64,000 nt of DNA, taken from positions 263,811 through 327,810 of the forward strand of contig VZRZ01004834.1 of NCBI GenBank assembly GCA_013398175.1. Direction: 5' to 3'. Source of the stretch: Climacteris rufus (taxonomy: Eukaryota > Chordata > Aves > Passeriformes > Climacteridae). The notes below the pieces were generated by a model, which did not search any database, was not told the origin of the DNA, and saw only the letters and a list, made by a program, of their open reading frames with translations. How positions within the stretch are numbered: position 1 is the stretch's first letter; every line of letters begins with the position of its first letter. Positions 51,201 to 62,774 of this stretch are shown one piece after another. The position numbers and the translations under genes were made by a program.

Positions 51201-54200
51201 AGGAACATTGCCTTTTTTTTTGTCTAGGAAGAGGTCCACTGACCAAACAAACTGATCAGATTCAGGAAGGTATTTTATTGTATCTCATGCCCTTGAAATT
51301 GGATTTGGAAATTCATTATAGTGAAGAATTATGTAATATTAGCTGCTCCTTAAATGAGCCAATAGAAACTGAACAGGTGAACTTCTGTTAAAGAAATATG
51401 TACTATGGCTCAAGGATTCCTTAAATTTGTATGCTCTTTTTATCTTTATATGTGTTAATTTGATCTTTGTTTTGCTTTCACTGCATTTCTAACACAGGCG
51501 AATTTTTGATTTTATGTGTTGCAAGTTAGCTGGTCTGATCTTGCAGCTATATTATACATGATTTCAGATGAACGACTGACAGGTATTGGACACTTCACCC
51601 AGAGAAAAGCAAAGCCGTGAAACTGCTAATTCAAGAATGTTAGTAATGTGCCAATCTGAAAAAAACCTCTGGGGCTTTAAGATTTAAAGACACAACTTCA
51701 ACCAATATAATTCCATTGTTAACATTTTTTATTTTGTTTTCTAACTGTTTTTGTTTCCTCTCTTTGACAACTTTGCATGATCCAAGACTGTCTATTATTA
51801 ATTTTTTTCTAACTTTGGTATTTCCAAGATTTTGCACTTGCCTCATTCCCTCAGCAGACACATGATACCTAAGTGAGAAGAAGCTGACATATTCCACATG
51901 ACAACAAAGTATAATGCTGATGGCTTACAAATTCTGACTTAGAAATTCCCCAAATACTCTTTTCATTACTAAATACAGGAAAAAAACTGCAGTAGCCCAT
52001 TTTAAACTATGTGGTAGGTTTGGACAAACACTGTATATTTACCATTGACCTTTTAATATCACCTGGGTGGTCTAGGCCTCCTGCTCGCAACTTTGGATAA
52101 CCTTCAAAAGAGAGCACTGATCCATGAATTAATTATTGGAACTGTATATAACATAATGGTCACCATTCAGTGTAGTAGTTACTTTTTATTATTACAGTTG
52201 TACTATAGTAATTTTCTCATGTGCTGATTTGTGAGTTTGATACTAATTTTTATGTTTTTACTGTGAACACCATAACAAACAGCATGGGAGAATTCTGGCT
52301 GACTTAGGACTTGTGAGAAGCAAAGGAACTTTCGTTTGTAGAACACAGAGTCTCTGTCTCTTACCCCAGAAATGAATGATAGGAAAGATTTTTGCCCTGA
52401 AGAGTTCATATCCTAAGATAAGCAGAATCTCATTTATTTTGCTAGTTCTGAAATAGTCAAAACATACTCTCATTTTTTTCAGTTTGGAGTTGAAAGTACA
52501 GGGCTGTTGAGCTCTATGTGTTTGGTCACAGTGAAACACGTTTTAGTATATATTTTATAAAAACATTAGTGTCAAAATTTCACTTTGAGACTTGTTTGTC
52601 TGGAACCTTAGATAAAACCACCTCACTTCTAATTATCATCTAAATGTCAGACTAGTCTTTATCTTGCAGAACTCATTTTGTTTATGGGTGATGTTCATCT
52701 GAGGTTCATTCAGGGAGCTCATTCAGCCTAGACTATTATACAGGAGCACGTGCTTATCTGTAAAGTGTGTATGATGCTTTCTTGTTGTTTGTCTTGTATC
52801 TTTGAGATACAGTTTGGACTTCAGGGGATGTTTAATCTCTTAAGATTGGATTTAGGTAGGTTTTAAATTTTTTCTGTGCAACAGGTATTGTTTCTAGCCT
52901 GAGTACCCAACTTCTCCACCTGTTTGTTCACTAATATCAAATGTCCAATTACCTCTCAGCTACTGATTGTGGAGGTGATTTTGTGGAAACTGCTGGTATA
53001 TCCTGCATATATTTTCAGGAAAATATTCCTTTGGAAAGACATTACTTTATTGTCCAAAACATGATCCTTCTCAATTCAACTACCTCTACTCTCTAAATTA
53101 ATAAAACACTTGGAACAGTAATATAAATTAAAGACTTCAATTTTGATTAAAAATAGTTAAGCTGTATGTTCTTATGTGTATGTTCTTATAGCACCAATAG
53201 GGCAATCAATGCAGAGAATCAATTCAGTTAATATATATTATTTTACAGTTATGCAATTGGCATGGATTTATATTTGACCTTATTTCTCCTTTCTTGGAGT
53301 TAAACATACTTATGTAATCTAAGTTAATTAATCTGTAGAGGTGCCTTCTCAAGAAAACAGCTGATTGTATTTGAGTATATATATGTCTGTGTTAACTCCA
53401 CTGTTTTCTCAAGAGTGTGTGCAGGCAAAATTATATACTGCGCTTGTGTCTTGACTTTCAATGTGTGAATGTAGTCACTGCAACTAATCCCTCTTTTTTG
53501 TTAATTTGGTGCAGGTCATATAATTGAAAGACTGTTACAAAGATTTTGGAAAAAAAAAAAAAAGAAAGAGTCCACAGCAGGCAATCTAGGAAAATGGATT
53601 AATGGACCTTGCATTCTAAGACAGGGTGGCGGAAACCTCTGAATGTGTCTGGAGCTGATGATCTTCCCTCTTTTTCTGCACAATTAAATCAAGGGAATGG
53701 GTGTCCTTGCAGTGGTTTGGATATAGTTATGCACTGAATGCTATTTTTTGGTGAGAAAGAATGGGAGGTAGAGGGAAGTAAGAGGGAAGGGAGGTTAGAA
53801 TGTTATAATTGTTTCTTTAAATTCTATTTTATTTTCAGGGCCATTTTCAAGGGTATAAGTTTCAGAGAAGGAAATTGTTCTAAATTAAGAAATATTGGCA
53901 ACGGTGTTCATGTACTATGACAATGGGAATATATAAATTACAGAGAAAGCTAGTTACGTACCTTCATTAAAATTCTTTCACCAGTTTTGCATTGAAAAGA
54001 CATTTGCTAATTGTCTAATGATTGTGGAATAGTTCAAATCTGCTTAAAACTGTAGACAGTTGTTGAAGAGAGAGAGAGAACACTTCAATGATTATATGCT
54101 GGCACCTTGACTCTTGAGAAAGCTGCTGGATCTGTACTGTCCTCTGGGTTAGTGGGGTCTGGAATGCAAAGAAGAACAAATGCAAATCCTGAGAACAGTG

Positions 54201-57200
54201 TTCGGTTTAATTCACTTTATAATACAAGTGCTTGTAAAGTAGTCAGTATTCATGCTGCTGTTTTTATTTGAAAGATAGCAGCTTTATAGGTTTTTTATAT
54301 GTATAATACAAATCTGTGTTTGAGACAATTATTTGCTGCTGATTTCCCTCAACTATTTCTACTTCTTTATTGTGAACAAAGATGGAGGTCAATGTCAGTA
54401 TGGTGGTGCTGAGGAAGAAAAAGGTGACAATTCTTTTTATAGATCTGAGACTATCCCTCATTGTTCCTGTATGATTTGCTTTAGGAAAACCAGATAGTTT
54501 GGTGCATTAATATTTAATCTCATGTTGATTCTTAATCAAGTTTAGTGTAACGTGCATTGCTCATTGAGACTACTGTACATATATCCTGCTTTGCCTTTAG
54601 GCTCTAAACTATTCTCTAAACTATATTCTCTAAACTTAAAATTTCATACGAGTGTCCCACTCTCTGAATTTCCTAGGCAATATGTTTAATAAAAATAACT
54701 ACTCTAGAAGCATTAACAGCTTCATTACATTGTTACTGGCAACATCACTCACAGCATTAGTAGTAATAATAAAGTATATTTGGATGCTTTTTTTCATGGA
54801 TGAGTTCCAAGCAAAAGATTGACTTGTTTTTCCAATCTTAATTTCAAGAAAAGGGCTAGAAAAGACTTCTATTCTAGTCTATCCTAGTCCACTGAATTGG
54901 TTAGGCAATAAGGGAAACATATAATATTACTGAGCAAAGGACTGAAACTACTGGCCTGTAGCATTTTTAAATGAAAGTGATATAGAGTGTTATATGCTTT
55001 ATGCTCAACTCAGTGTTTCCAGGAGACATTAGGTATACCGAGTTTATTCCTGCAGATTAGATCTCCTTGTGCTTGTAGGTCCATGGATGGCAAAGTTGTG
55101 AATCTTGAGAGTACTATTGGGTTAGAGATAGTTACTAAAGATGTTTAACCCTGCCCAGGATGGCTGATTCTGAAATCTGTATTCCCCAAACTTCACTTGA
55201 GAAGAACTAATGCAGATATCTAGGAGGTGTAGAGTGTGTTTTAAGGGTTATTTTCATAGATTGAGGCTGAATTCCACCCTCATGTTTTTGTGGCTATGCA
55301 TCCAGGTGTGCATCCAAGTATGTTAAAGTAGAGATGAGCTCTGATAACAGAGTGCCTGTCTCCAAAGCACCTTTTGGAAAAAATGTTTTATGGTTTTGAG
55401 GTAGTAAATTTTAGAGAGAGGGTTTTACTGGTGGCAGTAGATTGAGAAATAGAAAAGTGTAAGGAGTTTAAAGGGATGATTTTTATGTTGATGTTTTCAT
55501 TACTCAGTTTCCTACTTCAATTTTTCTTGTTCTCTTCCTTCTTTCTGTTCTGTTCTCATATTCATTCTCTGTGCCAGTGGGAATAGCCTTAATCTTTGAG
55601 GAAATTTTTAGTACACGGAGAGGATCTAACATCAAAAAGTGTTCACTGAGACTTGAGATTTAACTTAATGATTCTAGCTACTGGAAAAGATCAAAGGGGT
55701 CTGGCACTTGCACTGTGTAGGCTTGCAGAGGAACACAAGAGTAATGGTGCTCTGTATGTTTCAAAGGGCAGAGGTTCCTGCTAACAAGGTGCAAGGTGTA
55801 AACATTCTTTATTGTTGGCAAGTAGAAAAATCTTGGCTTGTTTCCAAGTGGAGTAGTGTATGGAGTTGTGATCTGTGCAAAAAAAAAAAAAATCGTGGCA
55901 AAACCTTCAGACTCCTCTAACATTTTTGATAGGTGGTAAAATACTTAGAATGCTTAGTATTCTGCAATGTTAGAATGCATTGTCTCAGTCACTGTTGATG
56001 AGCCACATTATCTACAGCCTGTTGGTGATTTTAGTAAACAGGTGTTGATCAGAATTTGTTTCTAGTGAGTAACGAGAACTGGCACTGTTCTTGGTCAAGT
56101 TATGAGTGGCTAGGATTGAAAAGATAGGAAGGTAAAATGAAGATGTAGTCTGGAAGGAGCAGAATGTAGTTATACTGCTTGGGCTGGTTCAATTGGTCTG
56201 TTGAGAAAGTTGAGATTTTATGGTTTTATGGTTTCTCTGACCCAGCAGTACGCTTCTTTTAAACAATTGTTGCTGATTTTTGAAAGGAGGGGAGAAAGCA
56301 ATGCATAAATATAGGAGTACACAACCCAGTGAAAAAAAAAGCAGCTCTCATAACCAAAGGAAATACAACTGTGTGTGTATATGTAGAACAGGGTTCAAGT
56401 ATCTGGAGTCTCTTCAGTCTTTTTCTGTCTAGAAAAGGATATTTAAACCACAGCAATGTTAAAGATACATTGTGTGCATTTCATCTAATACATTATTATT
56501 TCTATCAGCTGCTACAACTTGTAATTTCATCTCAATGGAGAGTCTTTTGTAAAGAAAGTAGCACAAATTAGTCTGTGGTTTTCTGATTTAGATCCAGAAT
56601 CTGTATCCATTCTCTGACCTGTGCAGTACACCTGAAAGGTTCAGGCCTGTTGATACAAAAGGTTAACATTTATTTAATCTCAATATGGTAGAATCTATTA
56701 ATTCAATAGATTTTTTCATAATTTCTTTTCAAATTGTAGTTTGCCTTCCATGCTTGTTATAAAGTCAAGGAAGATAATTTCCTAATCCAGGGACTGAAGA
56801 ATGTATGGAGAGTGCTCAAGGAATGCGTCACTGTTATATAATAGTTGAAGCTCTTATCCTCACATAACTGCAGTGTTGGAAAGTGTATGGTGAATGAGAC
56901 ACAGAATTGTAGGAGGAGAAAAGATTAATTTATGAGAGATATTTTGAATTGTAGGGTCATACTATATCCTGGCTTAGAACAGTGTTCCTATAAAATGCTG
57001 AGAAAATAATTTTAAATGCAGGTTTTCAATTCTGATAATGGACAATGTGTTTTATTTAATGGTGCAAAACTAAAAAGCGATTGTAAGATTTTAAAAAATA
57101 CCAAGAGTTTGCAGCTGCAATTGAAGTCACCAAATATATACTATTATGTAAAGATGCTAGATCCTGTTGAAAAAAACGCATCAAAGATTTCAAACTGTAC

Positions 57201-58108
57201 ACTTAGAATTTTACACTATTTTGGTCTCAGTTCCACATGTGAAAAAATGTTGACCATGGTCACTATCCAAATGAAAGATGTTGGTTATAATCTGATTATG
57301 TGAAGGGTTCAGATTTCCTTTTTTTAGTACAATTGAAAAATTCACAACGCAGTAATACCTTAAAAGTGTCCACTAAGTATGTTTAAAAATCATGTATGGA
57401 AAGGAAAATTCAGATTAGTGATTTATTCAGTTTTCATTGTCCAGTTGTCAGGGAGGTTACATTTCAGTGTCTAGTTCTGTGTATGTATCTTAGGAGCTCT
57501 GAATTATTATCTGGGAGTTTTTCCTTTTCATTGCTGACCATAAAGAACTTTAAGGCTCATAACATTGGGAGATCTAAGTTAAATGTCCTGAGCTACCTAG
57601 TGAGAAATGTATGGACATGGTTTGATCCCCTGTCCCTCCCATTTCTCCTGCTTTGAATTTTCTGTATTGAAAAACTAGTGTGGATTCTGTTGGTTAAAGA
57701 CAATTCTATGACTAAGATGCATGGCTGAGTGGAACTGCAATAGCAGGAGAATTTTTATTTTTACTTTAAAAAAAAGATATTTTCTTGTTTTTGTGGAGTT
57801 GTTTGTTTATTTATTTGTTTTGTTTTTGTACTGGAATGTTACTTTGTATATAAATTTCTAAAATACTGAAGAGGCCAAACCATGCTAGAAGACATTTTAC
57901 TAAGCATCCACTTAAATTACAAGCCTGCACTTCCTGTTTAGTTAGGTGAGAGTATTCTCTGCAAAGACATTCAGAATATCTATTTAGGATTCTTTTTAGA
58001 TTTTTTGAACATATAGGAAAGGTAGAGCCTAACTTGAAATTTAAGACCAATACCTGCAATTAGAGGATGTAAATACTCCTGTGGGTATATGTCTCTACTC
58101 TTAGGTTT
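45291..58108. other. Long AT-rich noncoding stretch
   Basis: About 12.8 kb with no exon or repeat family I can support. It contains ATTAAATAGTA near-tandem repeats (46898-46945), a 13-bp duplication TCCAAGTATTAT (about 48152-48176), an AT-rich perfect inverted repeat (48823-48859), CTCTAAACTAT repeats (54602-54637) and an A run (about 53550-53564). Confidence 0.5.
48823..48859. repeat. Perfect AT-rich inverted repeat (15-bp arms)
   Basis: The arm TATTCTATTATATAT at 48823-48837 is exactly complementary to ATATATAATAGAATA at 48845-48859, with a 7-base loop. It lies within a longer AT-rich block (48700-48880) and could extrude as a cruciform or form an RNA hairpin. Confidence 0.9.
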
Positions 58109-58704
58109 TGTCATGGCTTAACCCCAGTCAGTAAACAAGGCCCAGGCAGCCACTCACTTACTCCCCTACCAGTAGGACTGGGGAGAGAAGCAGAAGGGAA
58201 AAAGATAGAAAACTTGTCGGTTGAGATAAAGACAGCTTAATAAGGAAATCAAAAGCCACTCACACAAGCAAAACAAAACAAGGAATTAATTCACTGCTTC
58301 CCCTGGGCAGGCAGGTGTTCAGCCATCTCCAGGACAGCAGGGCCCCATCAGGTGTAACACTTACTTGGAAAGCCAATCTCCAACACTCCAAATATCCCCC
58401 CTTCCTCCTTCTTCCTCCAACTTTATTTACTGAGCATGATGTCATGTAGTTTGGCCTATCCCTTTGGTCAGTTTGGGTCACCTGTCCTGGCTGTGTTTCC
58501 TCCCAGCCTCCCAAGCACCCAAAACTTCCTCATCGGCATGGCAGTATGAGAAGCAGAAAACACCTTGGCTTACTTGGCTGAGTAAGCACTGCTCAGCAAT
58601 AATAAAAACATCTTTATGTTATCAACTCTGTGTTCAGCACAAACCCAAAACACAGCCCCATACCAGCCAGTGTGAAGAAAATTACCTCAGCTGAAACCAG
58701 CACA
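58109..58704 (+). mobile_element. ERVL-like solo LTR with intact 5-bp target duplication
   Basis: A 596-bp element begins TGTCATGGCTTAACCCC and ends CTGAAACCAGCACA. The terminal TG...CA and the flanking direct repeat GGTTT (58104-58108 and 58705-58709) define it exactly. A 5-bp duplication fits ERVL-class integration. An internal block, GAGATAAAGACAGCTTAATA, is shared with the LTR at 29930. No viral genes adjoin, so it is a solo LTR left by LTR-LTR recombination. It lies about 700 bases upstream of the short plus-strand exons. Frames of 76-84 codons inside are not genes. Confidence 0.9.
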
Positions 58705-58709
58705 GGTTT

Positions 58710-59413
58710 GGTATCTCAACTTGCTCACTTAATTGAAAGCATGTATTCCAGATGGATTATTTTCCTGAAAACAGTGGACAAATATTAATCAGTACTGAAC
58801 AGACCTACTGTATGCATTATCCAGGTATTTCTTTAAGTGAGTCCTAGTGAAGTTCACTTAGGAGTAAAATTCCTTAGCTTTCCTGCCTTAGATTTTAGTT
58901 ACTTTGTCTGCAGGTCCTGACATCACTGTAGTCTAATAAAGATAATGCAGATTTTCCTTCAATCTATTATCTTAGTATATTACATTTAAAATAGCATATT
59001 ACATGTAATAAATTCACTTTGAGCTACAATAGGCAGTTTGGTTGTGAATAAAAGTAAAAAATTAGATTGTAATTTACGTAATCAAAGCACCTTCCTTTGT
59101 ATTTATAGATGAATATATTGTAGAAGTGTTTTAACATGGTAATATGTGTAAAAAATTGGAAGTCAGTTATAGAACACTACTGATTTAATTTTTCATTGCG
59201 TATAAAAGTTTTCTATACTTGGCATTCCCCATTTTTAATACTAAATGGAAATACACCCAGTGTACAACTTAATATAAACATACAACAAATATTAAGGGAA
59301 ATCCTTTTAATTCAAAGTAGGAACTTTCCCCTTCTCATTTGATACAGTTTTAGAACTTCAGGATAGTTGTTTTACAACATGTTGCACTCAGTTGTGCAAA
59401 CTTATCTTTTTAG
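58710..59413. other. AT-rich intron-like sequence
   Basis: No element recognised. It leads into the polypyrimidine-poor acceptor ATCTTTTTAG at 59404-59413. Confidence 0.5.
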
Positions 59414-59446
59414 GGTCAAAGAAGAGCAAAAACCACAGCCGACACA
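59414..59446 (+). CDS. Short internal coding exon (33 nt), gene unidentified
   Basis: The acceptor TATCTTTTTAG precedes the exon and the donor ACA|GTAAGT follows it. In the frame that joins the next exon it reads VKEEQKPQPT, with Gln across the junction. One base completes a codon from the previous exon and two bases are left over, so it is symmetric (phase 2 in, 2 out) and could be skipped without a frameshift. Lys, Glu, Gln and Pro dominate, suggesting a disordered linker. I do not recognise the protein. Two successive segments with matching phases and consensus donors argue for a real plus-strand gene. Confidence 0.5.
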
Positions 59447-59843
59447 GTAAGTAAAATATCTTAAAGATGCAATAGGCTTGACTTTTCTACCTTTGCCATG
59501 TTCTGCTCTCTGCACCTTTGATGGTATTAGCTTTCACTGATACCTGATAGGCTGCAGGTAGTTTGTCATTTGCTTTCTGACTGGCTTGTAAGAGAGCTGC
59601 CTGCAGCTTCTTACTCCATCCACATGTTAGCTGGATGTAGGTTCTTGCTGCCTGCTTGTGATCTGGTGAATTGTAAAACTTTACTTCCCTTACATCCTTA
59701 GTGGCTGACTTAGTTCTGCAGCTAACATTTCCATTGGCTCTAGCTTTTCCGCCTGTGTATTTCTACTAACGTTGGATAAGAAAGCATTTAAACTAGTGTG
59801 GTTTTATTGGTTATTCAGTTACATTATTTGCTTGTTTAAACAG
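59447..59843 (+). other. Intron between the two short exons
   Basis: A 397-base intron from GTAAGT to TGTTTAAACAG. Relatively rich in CT and TG words such as CTGCCTGC; no element recognised. Confidence 0.45.
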
Positions 59844-59930
59844 GTGGTTTCCCTTTAGTGGGATCACTGAGCTGGTAAATAACGTTCTTCAACCACAGCA
59901 AAAACAGCAAAATGAAAAGGAGCCCCAGAC
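59844..59930 (+). CDS. Short internal coding exon (87 nt), gene unidentified
   Basis: Follows GTTTAAACAG and is followed by AGAC|GTAAGT. The frame continuing from 59446 is open and reads WFPFSGITELVNNVLQPQQ, then a Lys/Gln/Glu-rich run (QQNEKEPQ). The other two plus frames contain stop codons, TAG at 59857-59859 and TAA at 59877-59879. At 29 codons with two bases left over it is again symmetric (phase 2-2), as cassette exons often are. The hydrophobic half could form a short helix and the second half looks disordered. No catalytic motif or membrane segment. I could not place it in a family. Confidence 0.6.
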
Positions 59931-60174
59931 GTAAGTAAGCTGCTCTCTGTAGATTAAGTAATGCCTGTATAGCATTAGAACATCCTGGAGAGTATGTTTA
60001 AAATAATTGCCCACTTAGAACCTCCAGCTGAGGGCATTTTGCAAGCTGAACACCATTTGCTTTCCAACCCCTCCTTTGCAAAGGGAAGACTGAAAATCAG
60101 GTTTTACTCTCCTTATCAGTAACTTAAGTGATTAGAGTACCATTTAAGGTGTTACTACTGCTTCATTTGTTTTT

Positions 60175-60210
60175 GGTTTTTTTTTTGTTTTGGTTTTTTT
60201 TTTTTTTTGG
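60175..60210. repeat. T-rich simple repeat (TTTTGG)n
   Basis: T runs of 10-18 bases interrupted by GG or G; part of the same class as 23150-23196 and 26584-26660. Confidence 0.85.
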
Positions 60211-60770
60211 TTGCAAATGTTCTATATATATAAAAGTCCCAGTAAAGAGATATATTTTCTGTGCATGAGGAGCTGGAACAATAAGACATGTAGTATTAAT
60301 TATAGCATGTCTATGCATATGCATGGTCTGGGTTATGCATAGAATGCTATATGAATCTACATAACAAACATGAAGAGCTTTTTAAGGACCAGGAAAATAT
60401 CATGTCATTTTTTTCATGCTTTTAGAATATCTGTAAAGTTTCAGAACTTTAGCAGATATAAGGTGAAATCTTGGGTCAGTCAACACTGAGGAAATGTTGA
60501 CTTTGATGGAGCCAGTATTTCATCCATTAACCTTTTATAATGTGAAGCCAGTACTTTTTTTGCTATCTGAAAATATTAAGATTTAACAGAAACTGGCAAA
60601 GCTAGGACATTTAGTCTTAGAGTAGAACTTAAAGCATAGAGCTGAAAATCTTCTTTCATAAAGAGAAACTAAAAAATATTTATTATTCTAGATTTTCAAA
60701 TTCCTAAAATGTGATTTCAGATGTTATTTAAGCTTTAAACAGTTAAGTTGTTGTCTTTTCCTTCTTCTAG

Positions 60771-60783
60771 AGGTGAATGCCTT
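60771..60783 (+). other. Candidate 13-nt microexon
   Basis: An excellent polypyrimidine tract and acceptor (GTCTTTTCCTTCTTCTAG) is followed by 13 bases, AGGTGAATGCCTT, and a consensus donor, GTAAGT. After the exon at 59844 it would complete Thr and add Gly-Glu-Cys-Leu, ending at phase 0. If included it therefore changes the frame for an exon that would follow directly from 59930. Alternatively, without the donor, the frame runs on to a TGA about 35 bases later and could be a last exon. Chance is possible because the segment is so short. Confidence 0.3.
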
Positions 60784-60789
60784 GTAAGT

Positions 60790-61489
60790 TCATGTGATAA
60801 AAGAAATGTTTGCTTTTGAATTCATTCATAAATGGTTTAAAGTATGTATATAACTTGTTAATTATTTTCCAGGCAGAATCAATTTTTGTTTATTTTATAA
60901 TAGGTATATTTGTGGGTTGTGAAAGCTGTGATTTTTTTGAGAATACATAGTGAGAAATTTTTGTGAGTTAAAATGAAAACATAGGACATAAAATTGATAT
61001 TCTACAAACCAATGTATTATTCTGAGCTCTGTTTCTGATATTGTCACATAAATGCTTATAAAATTGCATACAATATTAATAAGGAATATTTTATTTTTCA
61101 TTATTGTTAGATACTGGCAATGTTACATTTTGTTCACAACATCTTGGTACTTTGTATTTCCAGTTTCCTTAACTCAGCAAAGTTTGTTTGTTCACCAAAG
61201 TCTGTTCAAAGTTGTTGTACAACTTGCCAGTGTTGTAGGTATGAAGCATATGGCTTTCAAGAAAATGAAAATACTATATGGGCAGTGTAAACATTTAAGT
61301 TAGAATTAACAAAATTTATTTATAAATGGTTACTGTTATTATGGAAGGATTTTTTTGAATGGCGATCTCTTTGGGAACCATTCTTGTTCAGTGGTTTTAT
61401 TACATAATTAAGAAATGAACTAATTTGTACATTCACTGTATTTACAGATACACTTCTCCCAGTCTTGTGCTAACATCTAATGGCAGTAT
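60790..61489. other. AT-rich noncoding DNA
   Basis: No exon or element recognised. Confidence 0.5.
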
Positions 61490-62280
61490 TGTATTCAAAA
61501 ATTATCCTGAAAACCCCAAGTGATTGTTAAGATATTATGATACCATTCAAAAGGATAAATGCAAAGTGAGGTAGTTATGTAGGGGTAGTTTATGTGGTTG
61601 ACATAGGACAAAGAAAAATGGTGTAGGGTAATATTCTTTGGCAGAGAATCAGGGAGCCATAACGGTGTATCAGTTGAGCTGTAGCCAGTATTGCAAAAGA
61701 GGTTAATGTCACATAGGAATGTACAGACAATATCCTGGAAGCACTGTGAGGACATTTTCACACTGCTAGGTTTTGGTAAGATCTCACTTGGAATAGCATC
61801 CCCTTCAAAATTATGTGGAATAGCTGTAATTCAGTGGAGAGTAGTAAGAGTGAATAATATGGTGTCTAAGAAACATGGTATGTATTAGGAAAGAATCAAG
61901 CACATGAGTTAATTTAGCTTCCTGAAGAAAAAATCTCAGGGGATGAGGGAGATGGACAAATCTTTAATTATACAGAATGTTGCTGAAAAATGGAAGAAAA
62001 GAATCACTTTTCCATATTCATCTCACAGTGAAGCTGAAAGGAGTAAATGTAAGTTGCATTAGGGAGGATTCAACTCGGTAGGAAGAACTTTTTAATGGAA
62101 AGAAACAATGCTTGCATACTTTGTTTAGGGCTTGTGTGGAAGCTGCGAAAATATTAAGGAGCAGGTTTGGCAATTATCTGTTAGAAGAGATGCAAGTGTA
62201 GCTGGTCCTCTGCTGGGACAAGAGAATGGACTAACTGGCTTTTAAAAGTGTCTTCCAGCACTACTTATTTGTGATAATTT
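61490..62280 (+). mobile_element. Ancient CR1 LINE, plus orientation
   Basis: GTAAGATCTCACTTGGAATA then GCATCC corresponds to the CR1 'GTGAGACCTCACCTGGAGTACTG' block, which the younger copy at 28650-28670 also carries. TAGCTTCCTGAAGAAAAAAT, then CTCAGGGGATGAGGGAG, matches the next block. AGGAGCAGGTTTGGCAATTA and GGACTAACTGGCTTTTAAAA, then GTGTCTTCCAGCACTACTTA, match a degenerate 3' end. Strongly diverged; no usable frame. Confidence 0.6.
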
Positions 62281-62774
62281 CATTAATTTATTAATTATCA
62301 GGATTTATTTTTGTGGTTATTTTAAACTTTCAGGGAGAAAATTGAACAGAAATACTAATGGTACAATTTTAAATTTTATTTCTTTTTCTGACATTAATGG
62401 CTTGCAAAGAAATGTACTGGGGAACATTGTGGGACATTGGGGAGGAGAATAATGTCTGTAGAAGTGTTTATCACTATTCATACATATTGGGACATTTTCC
62501 ACTTGAAATCAATGTCAGTAGCTGCATCTGATTTCAAGATATGTCTGACTGTCCACCTTTGCTGATGAAAAAGATTATTTACAGTGGATCTGGGAAGGAC
62601 AAAATGTGGTGAGAGAAAGAAGAAAAAGAATTAGTGTCTGAAAACAAGGTATCCATGTTACAGATATCACTTTTGCTACGGAGAAAGTAATTTTGCAGAA
62701 CCATTGACCATTTGTCCTTATGGGCAGAGGTAGGATTAGTCTGACACTCTTAGATATTAATTATGTACTGCAAG
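62281..62774. other. Noncoding spacer
   Basis: Nothing recognised between two CR1 elements. Confidence 0.5.
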
